Shown here in pieces: positions 1 through 4,813 of a DNA stretch of 5,281 nt; the first letter of the stretch is position 1; every line of letters begins with the position of its first letter. Position numbers and translations under genes: made by a program. Under the pieces are notes generated by a model. It worked only from the letters and a program-made list of their open reading frames with translations. It was not told the origin of the DNA and did no database searches. The stretch lies in NCBI GenBank assembly GCA_003139975.1, contig PLHN01000342.1, forward strand, positions 1-5,281, read 5' to 3'. This DNA comes from Acidobacteriaceae bacterium (GTDB taxonomy: Bacteria > Acidobacteriota > Terriglobia > Terriglobales > Acidobacteriaceae).

Positions 1-63
1 TGAAACGTTGAAACTCTGAAACCTTGAAACGTTGAAACCTTGCAACCTTGCAACCTTGAAACC
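1..63. repeat. Octamer tandem repeat array (consensus TTGAAACC)
   Basis: Eight consecutive 8-bp units can be read: the first lacks its first base at the window edge, followed by TTGAAACT, CTGAAACC, TTGAAACG, TTGAAACC, TTGCAACC, TTGCAACC and TTGAAACC. The array stops at 63, about ten bases before the ATG of the acetyltransferase gene. Its left boundary lies outside the window, so the copy number is a minimum. A period of 8 is not a multiple of 3, which argues against the array being coding, although the acetyltransferase frame stays open back into it. No function can be assigned from sequence alone. Confidence 0.9.
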
Positions 64-73
64 TGGCCTCGCT

Positions 74-1018
74 ATGGAAATCCTCGATCTCCGACACTTC
101 TCTGCCGCTGACCTTCGGCCGTTGCTCGAAGAGGAGATCGCCACCTGGGCGCGATTGCTCGCATGGGATTATGCCGGCGCGGCGGAGATGATTCTGCGCT
201 ACATGGACGCGAAGATTCTCCCCGGTTACGCAGCCATTGAGCGGGGCAGTGTTTTCGGCTATTCCTTCTTTGTCTATGAGCAGAGCAAAGGTGTGATCGG
301 CGACCTGTTTGTGCACGATGGCGGACGCAGCTTGAACCGCCGCGAAGTGGAAGAACGTCTTCTCACTCATGTCATTGAGACGCTGCAGCAATCGCCCGGC
401 ATCCACCGCATCGAGGCGCAACTGCTGGCGCATGACGCTGGCGAAGTTGCGCGCCCTTTCCTTGAGCAGGGTTTCAGCCGCCATCCGCGCGTGTTCATGA
501 ACTACGAGATGGCGCGGCACCCGCAGACCGCGCCGCCGCTTGCGCCCGAGTTCGAGATTCGTCCCTGGTCCGAGGAGCAGTACCAGGCGGCTGCCGCTCT
601 CATCACCAACGCCTATCGCGGGCACGTCGATTCCGAAATCAACGACCAGTACCGCACCCTCAGCGGCTCGCTGCGCTTCCTGAACAACATCGTCCGCTTC
701 CCGGGATGCGGCACGTTCGATGCGCACGGTTCGTTCGTCGTCTTCCAGCGGCGCACGCGCACGCTCATCGGTCTGATCCTGTGCTCGCAGGTGCGCCCTG
801 ATGTCGGCCACATCACGCAGGTGTGCATACTGCCGGAATACCGCTCCGCGGGCCTTGGTGTCGCGCTCCTCGCGGCGACTACGCGCAGCTTGCGCGAGCG
901 CCGTTTTGGCGCGATCTCGCTCACGGTTACTCAAGCCAACGATCGTGCCATAGCGCTCTACGAGCGGATCGGTTTCGACTCAGTCCGCATCTTCGATGCG
1001 TTTGTATGGGAGGGATGA
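74..1018 (+). CDS. Tandem GNAT-family N-acetyltransferase
   Basis: The product is a 314-residue cytosolic protein that probably transfers an acetyl group from acetyl-CoA to an unknown amine. The C-terminal half (about residues 158-314) is a clear GNAT domain. It has the acetyl-CoA pyrophosphate-binding loop RSAGLG (R-x-x-G-x-G, residues 257-262), followed by the NDRAIALYERIGF motif (289-301) that precedes the last strands. The N-terminal half (about 25-145) looks like a degenerate GNAT copy: GDLFVHDGG and FLEQGFSRHPRVFMNYEM resemble GNAT strands, but it has no R-x-x-G-x-G loop. The architecture and length recall two-domain GNAT enzymes such as mycothiol synthase MshD, but nothing here points to that substrate. 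The frame stays open upstream to a TTG at 32, but that codon lies inside the octamer array. The ATG at 74 is therefore preferred, although no good Shine-Dalgarno precedes it. The gene converges on the transporter gene. Confidence 0.85.
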   Translation: MEILDLRHFSAADLRPLLEEEIATWARLLAWDYAGAAEMILRYMDAKILPGYAAIERGSVFGYSFFVYEQSKGVIGDLFVHDGGRSLNRREVEERLLTHVIETLQQSPGIHRIEAQLLAHDAGEVARPFLEQGFSRHPRVFMNYEMARHPQTAPPLAPEFEIRPWSEEQYQAAAALITNAYRGHVDSEINDQYRTLSGSLRFLNNIVRFPGCGTFDAHGSFVVFQRRTRTLIGLILCSQVRPDVGHITQVCILPEYRSAGLGVALLAATTRSLRERRFGAISLTVTQANDRAIALYERIGFDSVRIFDAFVWEG

Positions 1019-1090
1019 AAAGCAGCTGCCAGCTATGAGCCCCGAGCCACGGGCGTCGAGCAACCAGTTACGGCAAACCAACCGTTGTCA

Positions 1091-1158
1091 TCCTGAGCGA
1101 AGTTGAGGCGCTTGCGCGGCGTCCAAGCCGCGCGCCGAAATCCCGAGCGAAGCCGAGG
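1091..1158. repeat. GAGCGAAG direct-repeat pair with central GC hairpin
   Basis: Two 18-bp copies, TCCTGAGCGAAGTTGAGG at 1091-1108 and TCCCGAGCGAAGCCGAGG at 1141-1158, agree at 15 of 18 positions. Between them is a perfect 7-bp inverted repeat, GCGCGGC (1114-1120) and GCCGCGC (1127-1133), with a 6-base loop. The phrase GTCATCCTGAGCGAAG is a widespread dispersed bacterial intergenic motif. I recall it as common in Acidobacteriota and some other phyla, which supports reading this as a dispersed repeat rather than gene remains. Confidence 0.7.
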
Positions 1159-1203
1159 GAGCTTGGATCTCTATCTTAACCGGACCTCAAGGGCTCATTG
1201 TTT

Positions 1204-1236
1204 GCTCGTAGCTCGCGGCTCGTAGCTCGTAGCTCG
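1204..1236. repeat. Heptamer tandem repeat (GCTCGTA)
   Basis: The units GCTCGTA, GCTCGCG, GCTCGTA and GCTCGTA plus a partial GCTCG run without gaps and end two bases before the transporter stop codon, which occupies 1239-1241 on the minus strand. A degenerate copy in the opposite orientation sits at 1031-1054, close to the end of the acetyltransferase gene. Such heptad arrays can change length by slippage, but no role is evident. Confidence 0.85.
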
Positions 1237-1238
1237 AC

Positions 1239-2671
1239 TCACTTCATCGGCGGCACATAAGCCATATAACGTGCGAACAGCCAGCACAGAAAGAAGACTA
1301 CCGGAATATGCACCATAAGTTGCAGCACTCCGTAGCCTACGATGTCGCGGGCCTTCAGCTTCAGGATGCCTAACAGCGGAAGCATCCAGAAGGGATTGAC
1401 CAAGTTGGGCAAGGCTTCCGACGCGTTGTAGATCTGCACGACCCAGCCTAAGTGCACTTGGTGCAGGTTCGCGGCCTGTAAGACATAGGGCGCTTCGATG
1501 ACCCACTTACTTCCGCCCGATGGAATGAACACGCCGAGCACTGCCGAATACATCGCAACCAGCAGAGGATAAGTCCCGTGCGTGCTGACCGAGGCGAAGA
1601 GTTTGGCCAGCGCATCGGAGATTCCGGTTCCTACAATCATTCCGAAGATCACCGCATAGAACGGGAATTGGATGATGACTCCTCCGGTAGCGGGAATGCA
1701 GTCGGCGACGGCGCGCATGAAGCGCTTGGGCCGCCAATGCAGCAGCAATCCAACGGTGATGAACATCAGGTTATAGGTGTTGAGGTCGAGCGCGGCCAGC
1801 GCGCCTTGCGGCGAGGTACGGAACACATCGACCAGATACCAGACGAGCAGCGCGGCAACAAGGATGGTCAGCAGCGGGCTGTATTCCAGCCATTCTCCAG
1901 GCTTCGTCCGCGGCTCAAGGCTGGAGCGAACTGGTTCGTACTGAATGCCGAACGATTCCGCCGTCCTCGCGCTCTCCGCCGATGGTGTCGAGAGGTAGGC
2001 AATCACCACCGAGATCACGATCAGCACCAGCGTGGTCGCGATGCTCTGCCACAGAAACAGCGTCTGCGTCAGCGGAATCAATCCGCTGATGGCGAACAGC
2101 GTTGGAGGCATCGCCGATTTCGTCGCCATCAGCATCGCCGCCGATGACGACAATCCCAACGCCCAAACTGCGCCGAGTCCCAAATACGCGGCTGCTCGGC
2201 GGCGCGATAATCCAGTCCTTTCACGCGCTGCGACAGTTCGCGCACGAACAGGCCGCTGAAGATCAGGCTCAGTCCCCAAGAGATGAGCGAGGTCAGCATC
2301 GAGAACAGCGCAACCATCGCGACCGCTGTCTTCGGCGTCTTCGGAATGCCCGCAAGCCAGCGAATGGCGCCATAAACCAGCGGAGTCGACGCGACCACAT
2401 ATCCGCCAACGATGATCATCACCATCTGCATGGTGAAGGGAACGAGCGTCCAGAAGCTTTTGCCGCCTTGAATGGCGAGCTTGGACGCGCGCGCGCCGAG
2501 CGGCAAACCTGGCTGCAGCGCAAGTCCAACCAGAAAGACGATGACAATGCCAAGCAGCGCAAACACCAGCGGATCGGGAAACCAGCGTTCGCTCCAGTTG
2601 GCAAGCGCAAGCCCGAAACGAACAAGACGTTTTTCCTGCGATGCGGTTGGTTGCGGTGGTTGCGATGGCAT
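1239..2671 (-). pseudogene. atoE: Short-chain fatty acid transporter (AtoE family), frameshifted
   Basis: This is an inner-membrane permease of the AtoE family, which takes up short-chain fatty acids such as acetoacetate or butyrate. The sequence holds two abutting frames. Codons 1-158 run from the ATG at 2671 to 2198 and include LANWSERWFPDPLVFALLG and RELSQRVKGLDYRAA. The rest runs from 2195 to 1239 in another frame, beginning AAAYLGLGAVWALGLSSSAA. It includes LTQTLFLWQS, GGSKWVIEAP (about residues 385-393) and a NLVNPFW motif (423-429). Restoring one base between them gives DYRAAGAAAYLGLG and a continuous protein of about 477 residues, close to the usual 440-470, with about ten hydrophobic segments. 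As read, translation from the ATG would end after 180 residues. The 3' frame has no convincing start of its own. The start is backed by AGAGGA (2679-2684) seven bases upstream. Both halves look fully conserved, so the break is either very recent or a sequence error. The gene lies 82 bp downstream of the regulator on the same strand. Family assignment is firm; the exact substrate is not. Confidence 0.85.
2196..2200 (-). other. Apparent single-base deletion in the transporter gene
   Basis: On the coding strand the sequence reads GCC GCC GAG CAG CCG, giving A-A-E-Q-P before the frame degenerates. Adding one G, as GCC GCC GGA GCA GCC, gives A-A-G-A-A-A-Y-L-G-L-G, which continues smoothly into the conserved downstream region. 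No X_XXY_YYZ slippery heptamer is present, so programmed -1 frameshifting is not supported. The GC-rich setting is a plausible place for an assembly or base-calling error. Confidence 0.8.
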
Positions 2672-2678
2672 GAGCGAA

Positions 2679-2684
2679 TCCTCT
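2679..2684 (-). promoter_or_regulatory. Ribosome binding site of the transporter gene
   Basis: The minus strand reads AGAGGA seven bases before the ATG at 2671, within GAAGAGGATTCGCTC. It fixes the start of the transporter and is the clearest Shine-Dalgarno on the minus strand of this window. Confidence 0.7.
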
Positions 2685-2690
2685 TCGATA

Positions 2691-2752
2691 CGGAAGGGAA
2701 TTCTACTCCGTCAGCGGCGCACGCGGGGCACCCGCGGACAAGGGGCCTTCCG
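2691..2752. promoter_or_regulatory. Nested inverted repeats between regulator and transporter
   Basis: The 82-bp gap between the regulator stop and the transporter start holds an outer inverted repeat, CGGAAGG (2691-2697) with CCTTCCG (2746-2752). Inside it is a tight perfect hairpin, CGCGGG (2722-2727) and CCCGCG (2731-2736), with a 3-base loop. No T run follows on the minus strand, so it is not a canonical terminator. It could be an attenuating or stabilising structure between two cotranscribed genes. The inference rests only on base complementarity. Confidence 0.4.
2692..2712. repeat. 21-bp direct repeat, copy 1 (transporter upstream region)
   Basis: This 21-bp sequence begins GGAAGGGAATTCTACTC and ends C-GTC. 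It matches 4200-4220 at 20 of 21 positions, differing only at C versus T. Read on the minus strand it contains GTAGAAT, a possible -10 box, placed about 28 bases before the transporter ATG. No matching -35 is seen at 16-18 bases spacing. Confidence 0.75.
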
Positions 2753-2753
2753 A

Positions 2754-3527
2754 TTATTTCCCGGCTGGTAGCTGAGCCACCTGGACGCGGTAACGGGCGG
2801 GACCTACACCGTTTTGGGGGTTCCAAACTGCAATCTCCACATCGTCTCCTTCGGCAAGCTTCCATCCATTTTTTCCGTAGTCCCCGCTGAAGCCGCTGAT
2901 GACGATCTGGTCGTCGGTCCAGCTATCAACGTCCACCATGACCTCGTCCCAATTGTGAGGAACGACGCGCCCTGCCGCCCAACGGGCAGTGTCATCCCGA
3001 ATCGCCAGGTAGGGAGTATCGGTGTGGGCGTAGGGAACGTGCAGTCCTAAGCCGCGACCTTGGATAACTATTCTCTGACGTGCTTGAGGAGAGATCGGGG
3101 TGACAGAAGAGATTTCCGGCCTGGAGTCATCCATAACCGGAGGGCGGCCTGAGGGTGGGATGGCGGGGCCGGTGACACGCGAGCGCAGGATATAGCTCCC
3201 GAGGGCAGCGAAGCAGGCGAACGCAAGGAGAGCGGCGAGAAGGGCGGTTCGGCCAAACTGAAATCCCGCTGGCGCGGAGAGGACTGCGATTGGGACGGAC
3301 GGGCTGGCTTCCGGAGAGGAGCTGGCAGATTCGTCGCCGTCGATGTTCTCCAGCCAGGCGTCGATCTGGACGCGGTAGGCAAAGACAGCACGGCGTTCGC
3401 CTCCCGGCACGCGATGGACGGGAAGCTGCTTTTCTTTCTCCCAACGCCGGACCGTGCGAAGATCGCGTCCTAAATAGGCTGCGATCTCCTTCCAGGAGTC
3501 GAGTCGCTCACCTTCTTGCTGAGGCAT
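2754..3527 (-). CDS. Membrane-anchored MerR/excisionase-type HTH regulator
   Basis: The product is a 257-residue one-membrane-pass protein. Residues 9-59 form a MerR/excisionase-like winged helix: LDSWKEIAAYLGRDLRTVRR contains the helix-turn-helix, and RRWEKEKQLPVHRVPGG the wing. This is the N-terminal module often found in Acidobacteriota on membrane-linked or sensor-like proteins. A Ser/Pro-rich linker (about 62-90) leads to a transmembrane helix at about 93-114 (TALLAALLAFACFAALGSYIL). The C-terminal part (about 135-252) is likely extracytoplasmic and beta-rich. It opens RPEISSVTPISPQARQRIVI, which resembles the start of IPT/TIG-like immunoglobulin folds; this part of the call is tentative. 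The protein probably binds DNA on the cytoplasmic side and senses something in the periplasm. The transporter follows on the same strand, so joint transcription is plausible. The ATG at 3527 has no strong Shine-Dalgarno but gives the expected N terminus. The ligand and DNA target are unknown. Confidence 0.8.
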   Translation of the reverse strand: MPQQEGERLDSWKEIAAYLGRDLRTVRRWEKEKQLPVHRVPGGERRAVFAYRVQIDAWLENIDGDESASSSPEASPSVPIAVLSAPAGFQFGRTALLAALLAFACFAALGSYILRSRVTGPAIPPSGRPPVMDDSRPEISSVTPISPQARQRIVIQGRGLGLHVPYAHTDTPYLAIRDDTARWAAGRVVPHNWDEVMVDVDSWTDDQIVISGFSGDYGKNGWKLAEGDDVEIAVWNPQNGVGPARYRVQVAQLPAGK

Positions 3528-3884
3528 GGCAAGTGGTGCAGCCCCGTTCGCTCCGCTTGGCCGAACTAGTCGCTGCCCTCGGCTGAACGATTTGCTGCGG
3601 GACCGAATGACCGCTGGTTACCGCTCCAAGGATCGCCGCTTATTGCCCGCAATAGCCCGCTCTTGCCGGTAGACTTCGGGGAAAAGTATAGGAGATTCTA
3701 AGCGGGCGAGCAACCTGCGAACGAGTGCGAAACGCTGGGCACCCTCTGCCTCTGGGGTGTCTGGCGACGCTTAGACAATAGTCTTCCCCATGTAAGTTAC
3801 TTATCAGACTAAGATCACCAGCTTTTCGATCGCTTCCACAATGTTGTTGCTGTGTGGGGGCGATAGCGAAAGGAAAGGGAAGAA
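3528..3884. promoter_or_regulatory. Divergent control region between regulator and cold-shock gene
   Basis: This 357-bp stretch separates two divergently read genes and holds no credible gene. A possible minus-strand promoter for the regulator is TTGCTC (3708-3713), a 17-base spacer and TATACT (3685-3690). A possible plus-strand promoter overlaps it: TTGCCG (3663-3668), an 18-base spacer and TATAGG (3687-3692), which would give the cold-shock mRNA a leader of about 190 bases. Closer to the cold-shock start are the odd palindrome TAAGT-T-ACTTA (3793-3803) and a possible stem TAGTCT (3779-3784) with AGACTA (3806-3811). A long structured leader is typical of cold-inducible csp genes, but these promoter calls are motif matches only. 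Confidence 0.4.
3871..3880 (+). promoter_or_regulatory. Strong purine-rich ribosome binding site of the cold-shock gene
   Basis: AGGAAAGGGA ends four bases before the ATG at 3885, inside an uninterrupted purine run from 3867. It offers two overlapping Shine-Dalgarno registers (AGGA and AAGGGA). This suits a highly translated small protein and confirms the start. Confidence 0.75.
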
Positions 3885-4094
3885 ATGGAACGTATCGCGG
3901 GTACGGTCAAGTGGTTCAACAACGCCAAAGGGTACGGCTTCCTGGGGCGCGAGGGTGGGCCGGATGTCTTTATCCACTGTAGCGCGATCTCCGGCGACGG
4001 TTTCAAAAGCCTGCAAGAGGAGGACCAGGTCGAATTCGAGATCGTCCCGGGAGAGAAAGGGCCGCAGGCGGCCAACGTGAGTAAGATCCCGTGA
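3885..4094 (+). CDS. Cold-shock protein (CspA family, single CSD)
   Basis: The product is a 69-residue cytosolic protein that binds single-stranded RNA and DNA and acts as an RNA chaperone. It is essentially one cold-shock domain of five beta strands. It has the expected [13 protein letters not shown] at residues 8-20, with RNP1 as KGYGFL (15-20) and RNP2 as VFIH (28-31). The aromatic nucleic-acid-binding residues W10, F11, F19 and F29 and also H31 are all present. Residue 32 is Cys in VFIHCSAI where many relatives have an aromatic or other residue; this is minor. The C terminus [20 protein letters not shown] is the standard final strand pair. Length and motifs match free-standing Csp proteins. 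The gene stands alone, with a strong ribosome binding site and a long upstream region. Whether it is cold-induced or constitutive cannot be told, since many bacteria have several paralogues. Confidence 0.95.
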   Translation: MERIAGTVKWFNNAKGYGFLGREGGPDVFIHCSAISGDGFKSLQEEDQVEFEIVPGEKGPQAANVSKIP

Positions 4095-4199
4095 GCTAAG
4101 GACCGGTACCCAGGGAAATAAGGAAATAAGAGCTGTGAGTGCGATGTTGGGGCGGATGCCTGAGGGAATTCGTTTCCAGATCTCCCAGCAAATTTGTAA

Positions 4200-4220
4200 G
4201 GAAGGGAATTCTACTCTGTC
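4200..4220. repeat. 21-bp direct repeat, copy 2 (downstream of cold-shock gene)
   Basis: This is the second copy of the sequence at 2692-2712, in the same orientation, with one difference. It lies in non-coding DNA with no gene start near it on the minus strand. If the shared GTAGAAT is a promoter box, any transcript from here would run leftward and antisense to the cold-shock gene. Confidence 0.75.
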
Positions 4221-4379
4221 TCTTTCCCGGTCAGCGAGCCGAGGAATGTGAGCGAGCGGAAGTTTGGGAGGAACGAAATTGAGGTGAGGGAACTGGATTC
4301 TGGTTGCGGACATTCCCCGCCGCCGACCGCTGTCCGAATTTCTCCGCCACCCCGTGGTCGACGTCGCCATCCACGCTAA

Positions 4380-4433
4380 CCGGGAGCAACCGGCCATATA
4401 TCATGCCTTGTCAAGCCCTGTTTGACCTCCCGG
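4380..4433. repeat. Bulged inverted repeat with CTTG-T-CAAG palindrome
   Basis: CCGGGAG (4380-4386) pairs with CTCCCGG (4427-4433). Directly inside the right arm, TTGAC (4422-4426) pairs with GTCAA (4410-4414) across a 7-base loop. The left arm carries a 23-base unpaired insert. The odd palindrome CTTG-T-CAAG at 4407-4415 overlaps the inner stem and recurs exactly at 4571-4579. Confidence 0.45.
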
Positions 4434-4440
4434 AAATCCC

Positions 4441-4554
4441 CGAACCCTTGTTTTTCGTTATCCTTAAGCGGAATGTACATACACTTGTGTATTCGGAAAA
4501 TTATTTTGTTCGCTTATTATTCGCTTTCTTGTACGTACATAAATAACCGCATAA
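4441..4554. other. AT-rich palindrome-dense segment left of parS
   Basis: This segment is visibly richer in A and T than the surrounding DNA and contains no convincing gene. It holds ATACAC-TT-GTGTAT (4479-4492), the 10-bp palindrome TGTACGTACA (4530-4539), and two TTCGCTT words exactly 11 bp apart (4509-4515, 4520-4526). GTACATA occurs at 4475-4481 and 4535-4541. The pattern looks like protein-binding or strand-opening DNA. No perfect DnaA box (TTATCCACA) was found; TTATCCTTA near 4458 is the nearest. Confidence 0.5.
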
Positions 4555-4578
4555 TGTTCCACGTGGAACGCTTGTCAA
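4551..4578 (-). promoter_or_regulatory. Possible minus-strand promoter overlapping parS
   Basis: The minus strand has a perfect -35 hexamer TTGACA (4573-4578), a 16-base spacer and CATTAT (4551-4556), which matches TATAAT at 4 of 6. The spacer is almost exactly the parS palindrome, so ParB binding would block it. No gene start follows on the minus strand, so it may be chance or drive a non-coding RNA. Confidence 0.25.
4555..4570. promoter_or_regulatory. ParB-binding parS site
   Basis: TGTTCCACGTGGAACG contains a perfect 14-bp palindrome, GTTCCACGTGGAAC (4556-4569). The bacterial chromosomal parS consensus is TGTTTCACGTGAAACA, and the TGTTCCACGTGGAACA form is an accepted variant, so only the last base departs from it. 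ParB binds such sites as a dimer, spreads along DNA and loads SMC to separate origins. A right half-site, CGTGGAACA at 4583-4591, sits two helical turns (21 bp) away. No parA or parB is in the window. The non-coding position fits a functional site. Confidence 0.7.
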
Positions 4579-4582
4579 GTTG

Positions 4583-4591
4583 CGTGGAACA
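4583..4591. promoter_or_regulatory. parS half-site next to the full parS
   Basis: CGTGGAACA repeats the right half of the parS site 21 bp downstream. Its left half (CAAGTTG) does not match the consensus at any of seven positions, so alone it would be a weak site. The phasing by two helical turns would place both halves on the same face of the DNA. Confidence 0.4.
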
Positions 4592-4630
4592 TTTGGTAAG
4601 TTCTGCCGGAGGATCTCCAGCCGTGAACGC

Positions 4631-4813
4631 TTATCTGCGGATCAGCCACATCAGCCAGCCCGCCAGGAAAACCCCTCCGACGAACATAACAAAGCAGTAA
4701 GCGAAATAGCTGAGCTGCTCCTTAGGCGTGTTTCTTTGGGTGATGCCGAAGACGATCGAGGTAAAGAGGGCAAAGACCACCGCGGCCGAGAAGTGAGATA
4801 GCGTGAGGGTCAC
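4631..4813 (-). CDS. Small two-helix membrane protein, unknown function
   Basis: The product is a 60-residue integral membrane protein of unknown role. It has two predicted membrane helices, at about residues 8-25 (FSAAVVFALFTSIVFGIT) and 40-58 (CFVMFVGGVFLAGWLMWLI). They are joined by a short hydrophilic turn, QRNTPKEQLSY, and followed by a closing RR. The start is a GTG whose bases overlap the stop of the upstream membrane protein gene as GTGA, a classic sign of translational coupling. A GGGGA stretch lies about eight bases upstream. The tight overlap and the shared membrane location suggest that the two products act together, perhaps as a complex. I do not recognise the family. A short length and no catalytic motif leave function open, but the overlap and the hydrophobic pattern support a real gene. 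Confidence 0.7.
   Translation of the reverse strand: MTLTLSHFSAAVVFALFTSIVFGITQRNTPKEQLSYFAYCFVMFVGGVFLAGWLMWLIRR

Larger units (their letters stand above)
1019..1238. repeat. Convergent intergenic spacer made of repeat modules
   Basis: This 220-bp spacer lies between two gene 3' ends. It has degenerate heptad sequence at both ends in opposite orientation: 1031-1054 matches the reverse complement of 1204-1227 at 20 of 24 positions. Between them is a GAGCGAAG module. No open frame in it looks like a gene. The only candidate RNA structures are the hairpin at 1114-1133 and the long-range inverted arms. Neither is followed by a T run, so a canonical intrinsic terminator is not seen. Transcripts from both sides must end here or overlap. 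Confidence 0.6.
4095..4440. other. Non-coding stretch after the cold-shock gene
   Basis: I see no convincing gene in this stretch on either strand. The long minus-strand frame crossing it is antisense to the cold-shock gene and has no recognisable protein features. Contents are modest: a tandem GGAAATAA pair (4114-4121, 4122-4129), one copy of a 21-bp sequence also found upstream of the transporter (4200-4220), two AGCGAGC words 18 bp apart (4233-4239, 4251-4257), and a bulged inverted repeat at the right end. No clear intrinsic terminator for the cold-shock gene is visible. Confidence 0.5.

Noticed and set aside
1..63. CRISPR array
   Set aside because: The units are 8 bp and directly adjacent with no spacers.
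1114..1133. Intrinsic terminator for the converging genes
   Set aside because: The GC hairpin is not followed by a T run on either strand, so it is treated as part of a dispersed repeat.
2129..2279. Programmed -1 ribosomal frameshift joining the transporter halves
   Set aside because: The overlap lacks a slippery X_XXY_YYZ heptamer. Adding a single base restores the family sequence exactly, so deletion or sequence error fits better.
2102..2890. Open frame of 262 codons on the plus strand
   Set aside because: It is antisense to the conserved transporter and regulator, with an Arg/His/Gln-rich composition typical of a shadow frame in GC-rich DNA.
3804..4397. Open frame of 197 codons on the minus strand
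   Set aside because: It runs antisense through the whole cold-shock gene, has no Shine-Dalgarno and no recognisable domain, and its composition looks like the reverse of coding and spacer DNA.
4458..4466. DnaA box supporting an oriC call
   Set aside because: TTATCCTTA has two mismatches to TTATCCACA and no cluster of better boxes is present, so an origin is not claimed despite the nearby parS.
4422..4700. Open frame of 92 codons on the plus strand containing MFHVE
   Set aside because: The MFHVE string is simply the translation of the parS palindrome after an ATA. The frame also overlaps the 3' end of the small membrane protein gene and has no family features.
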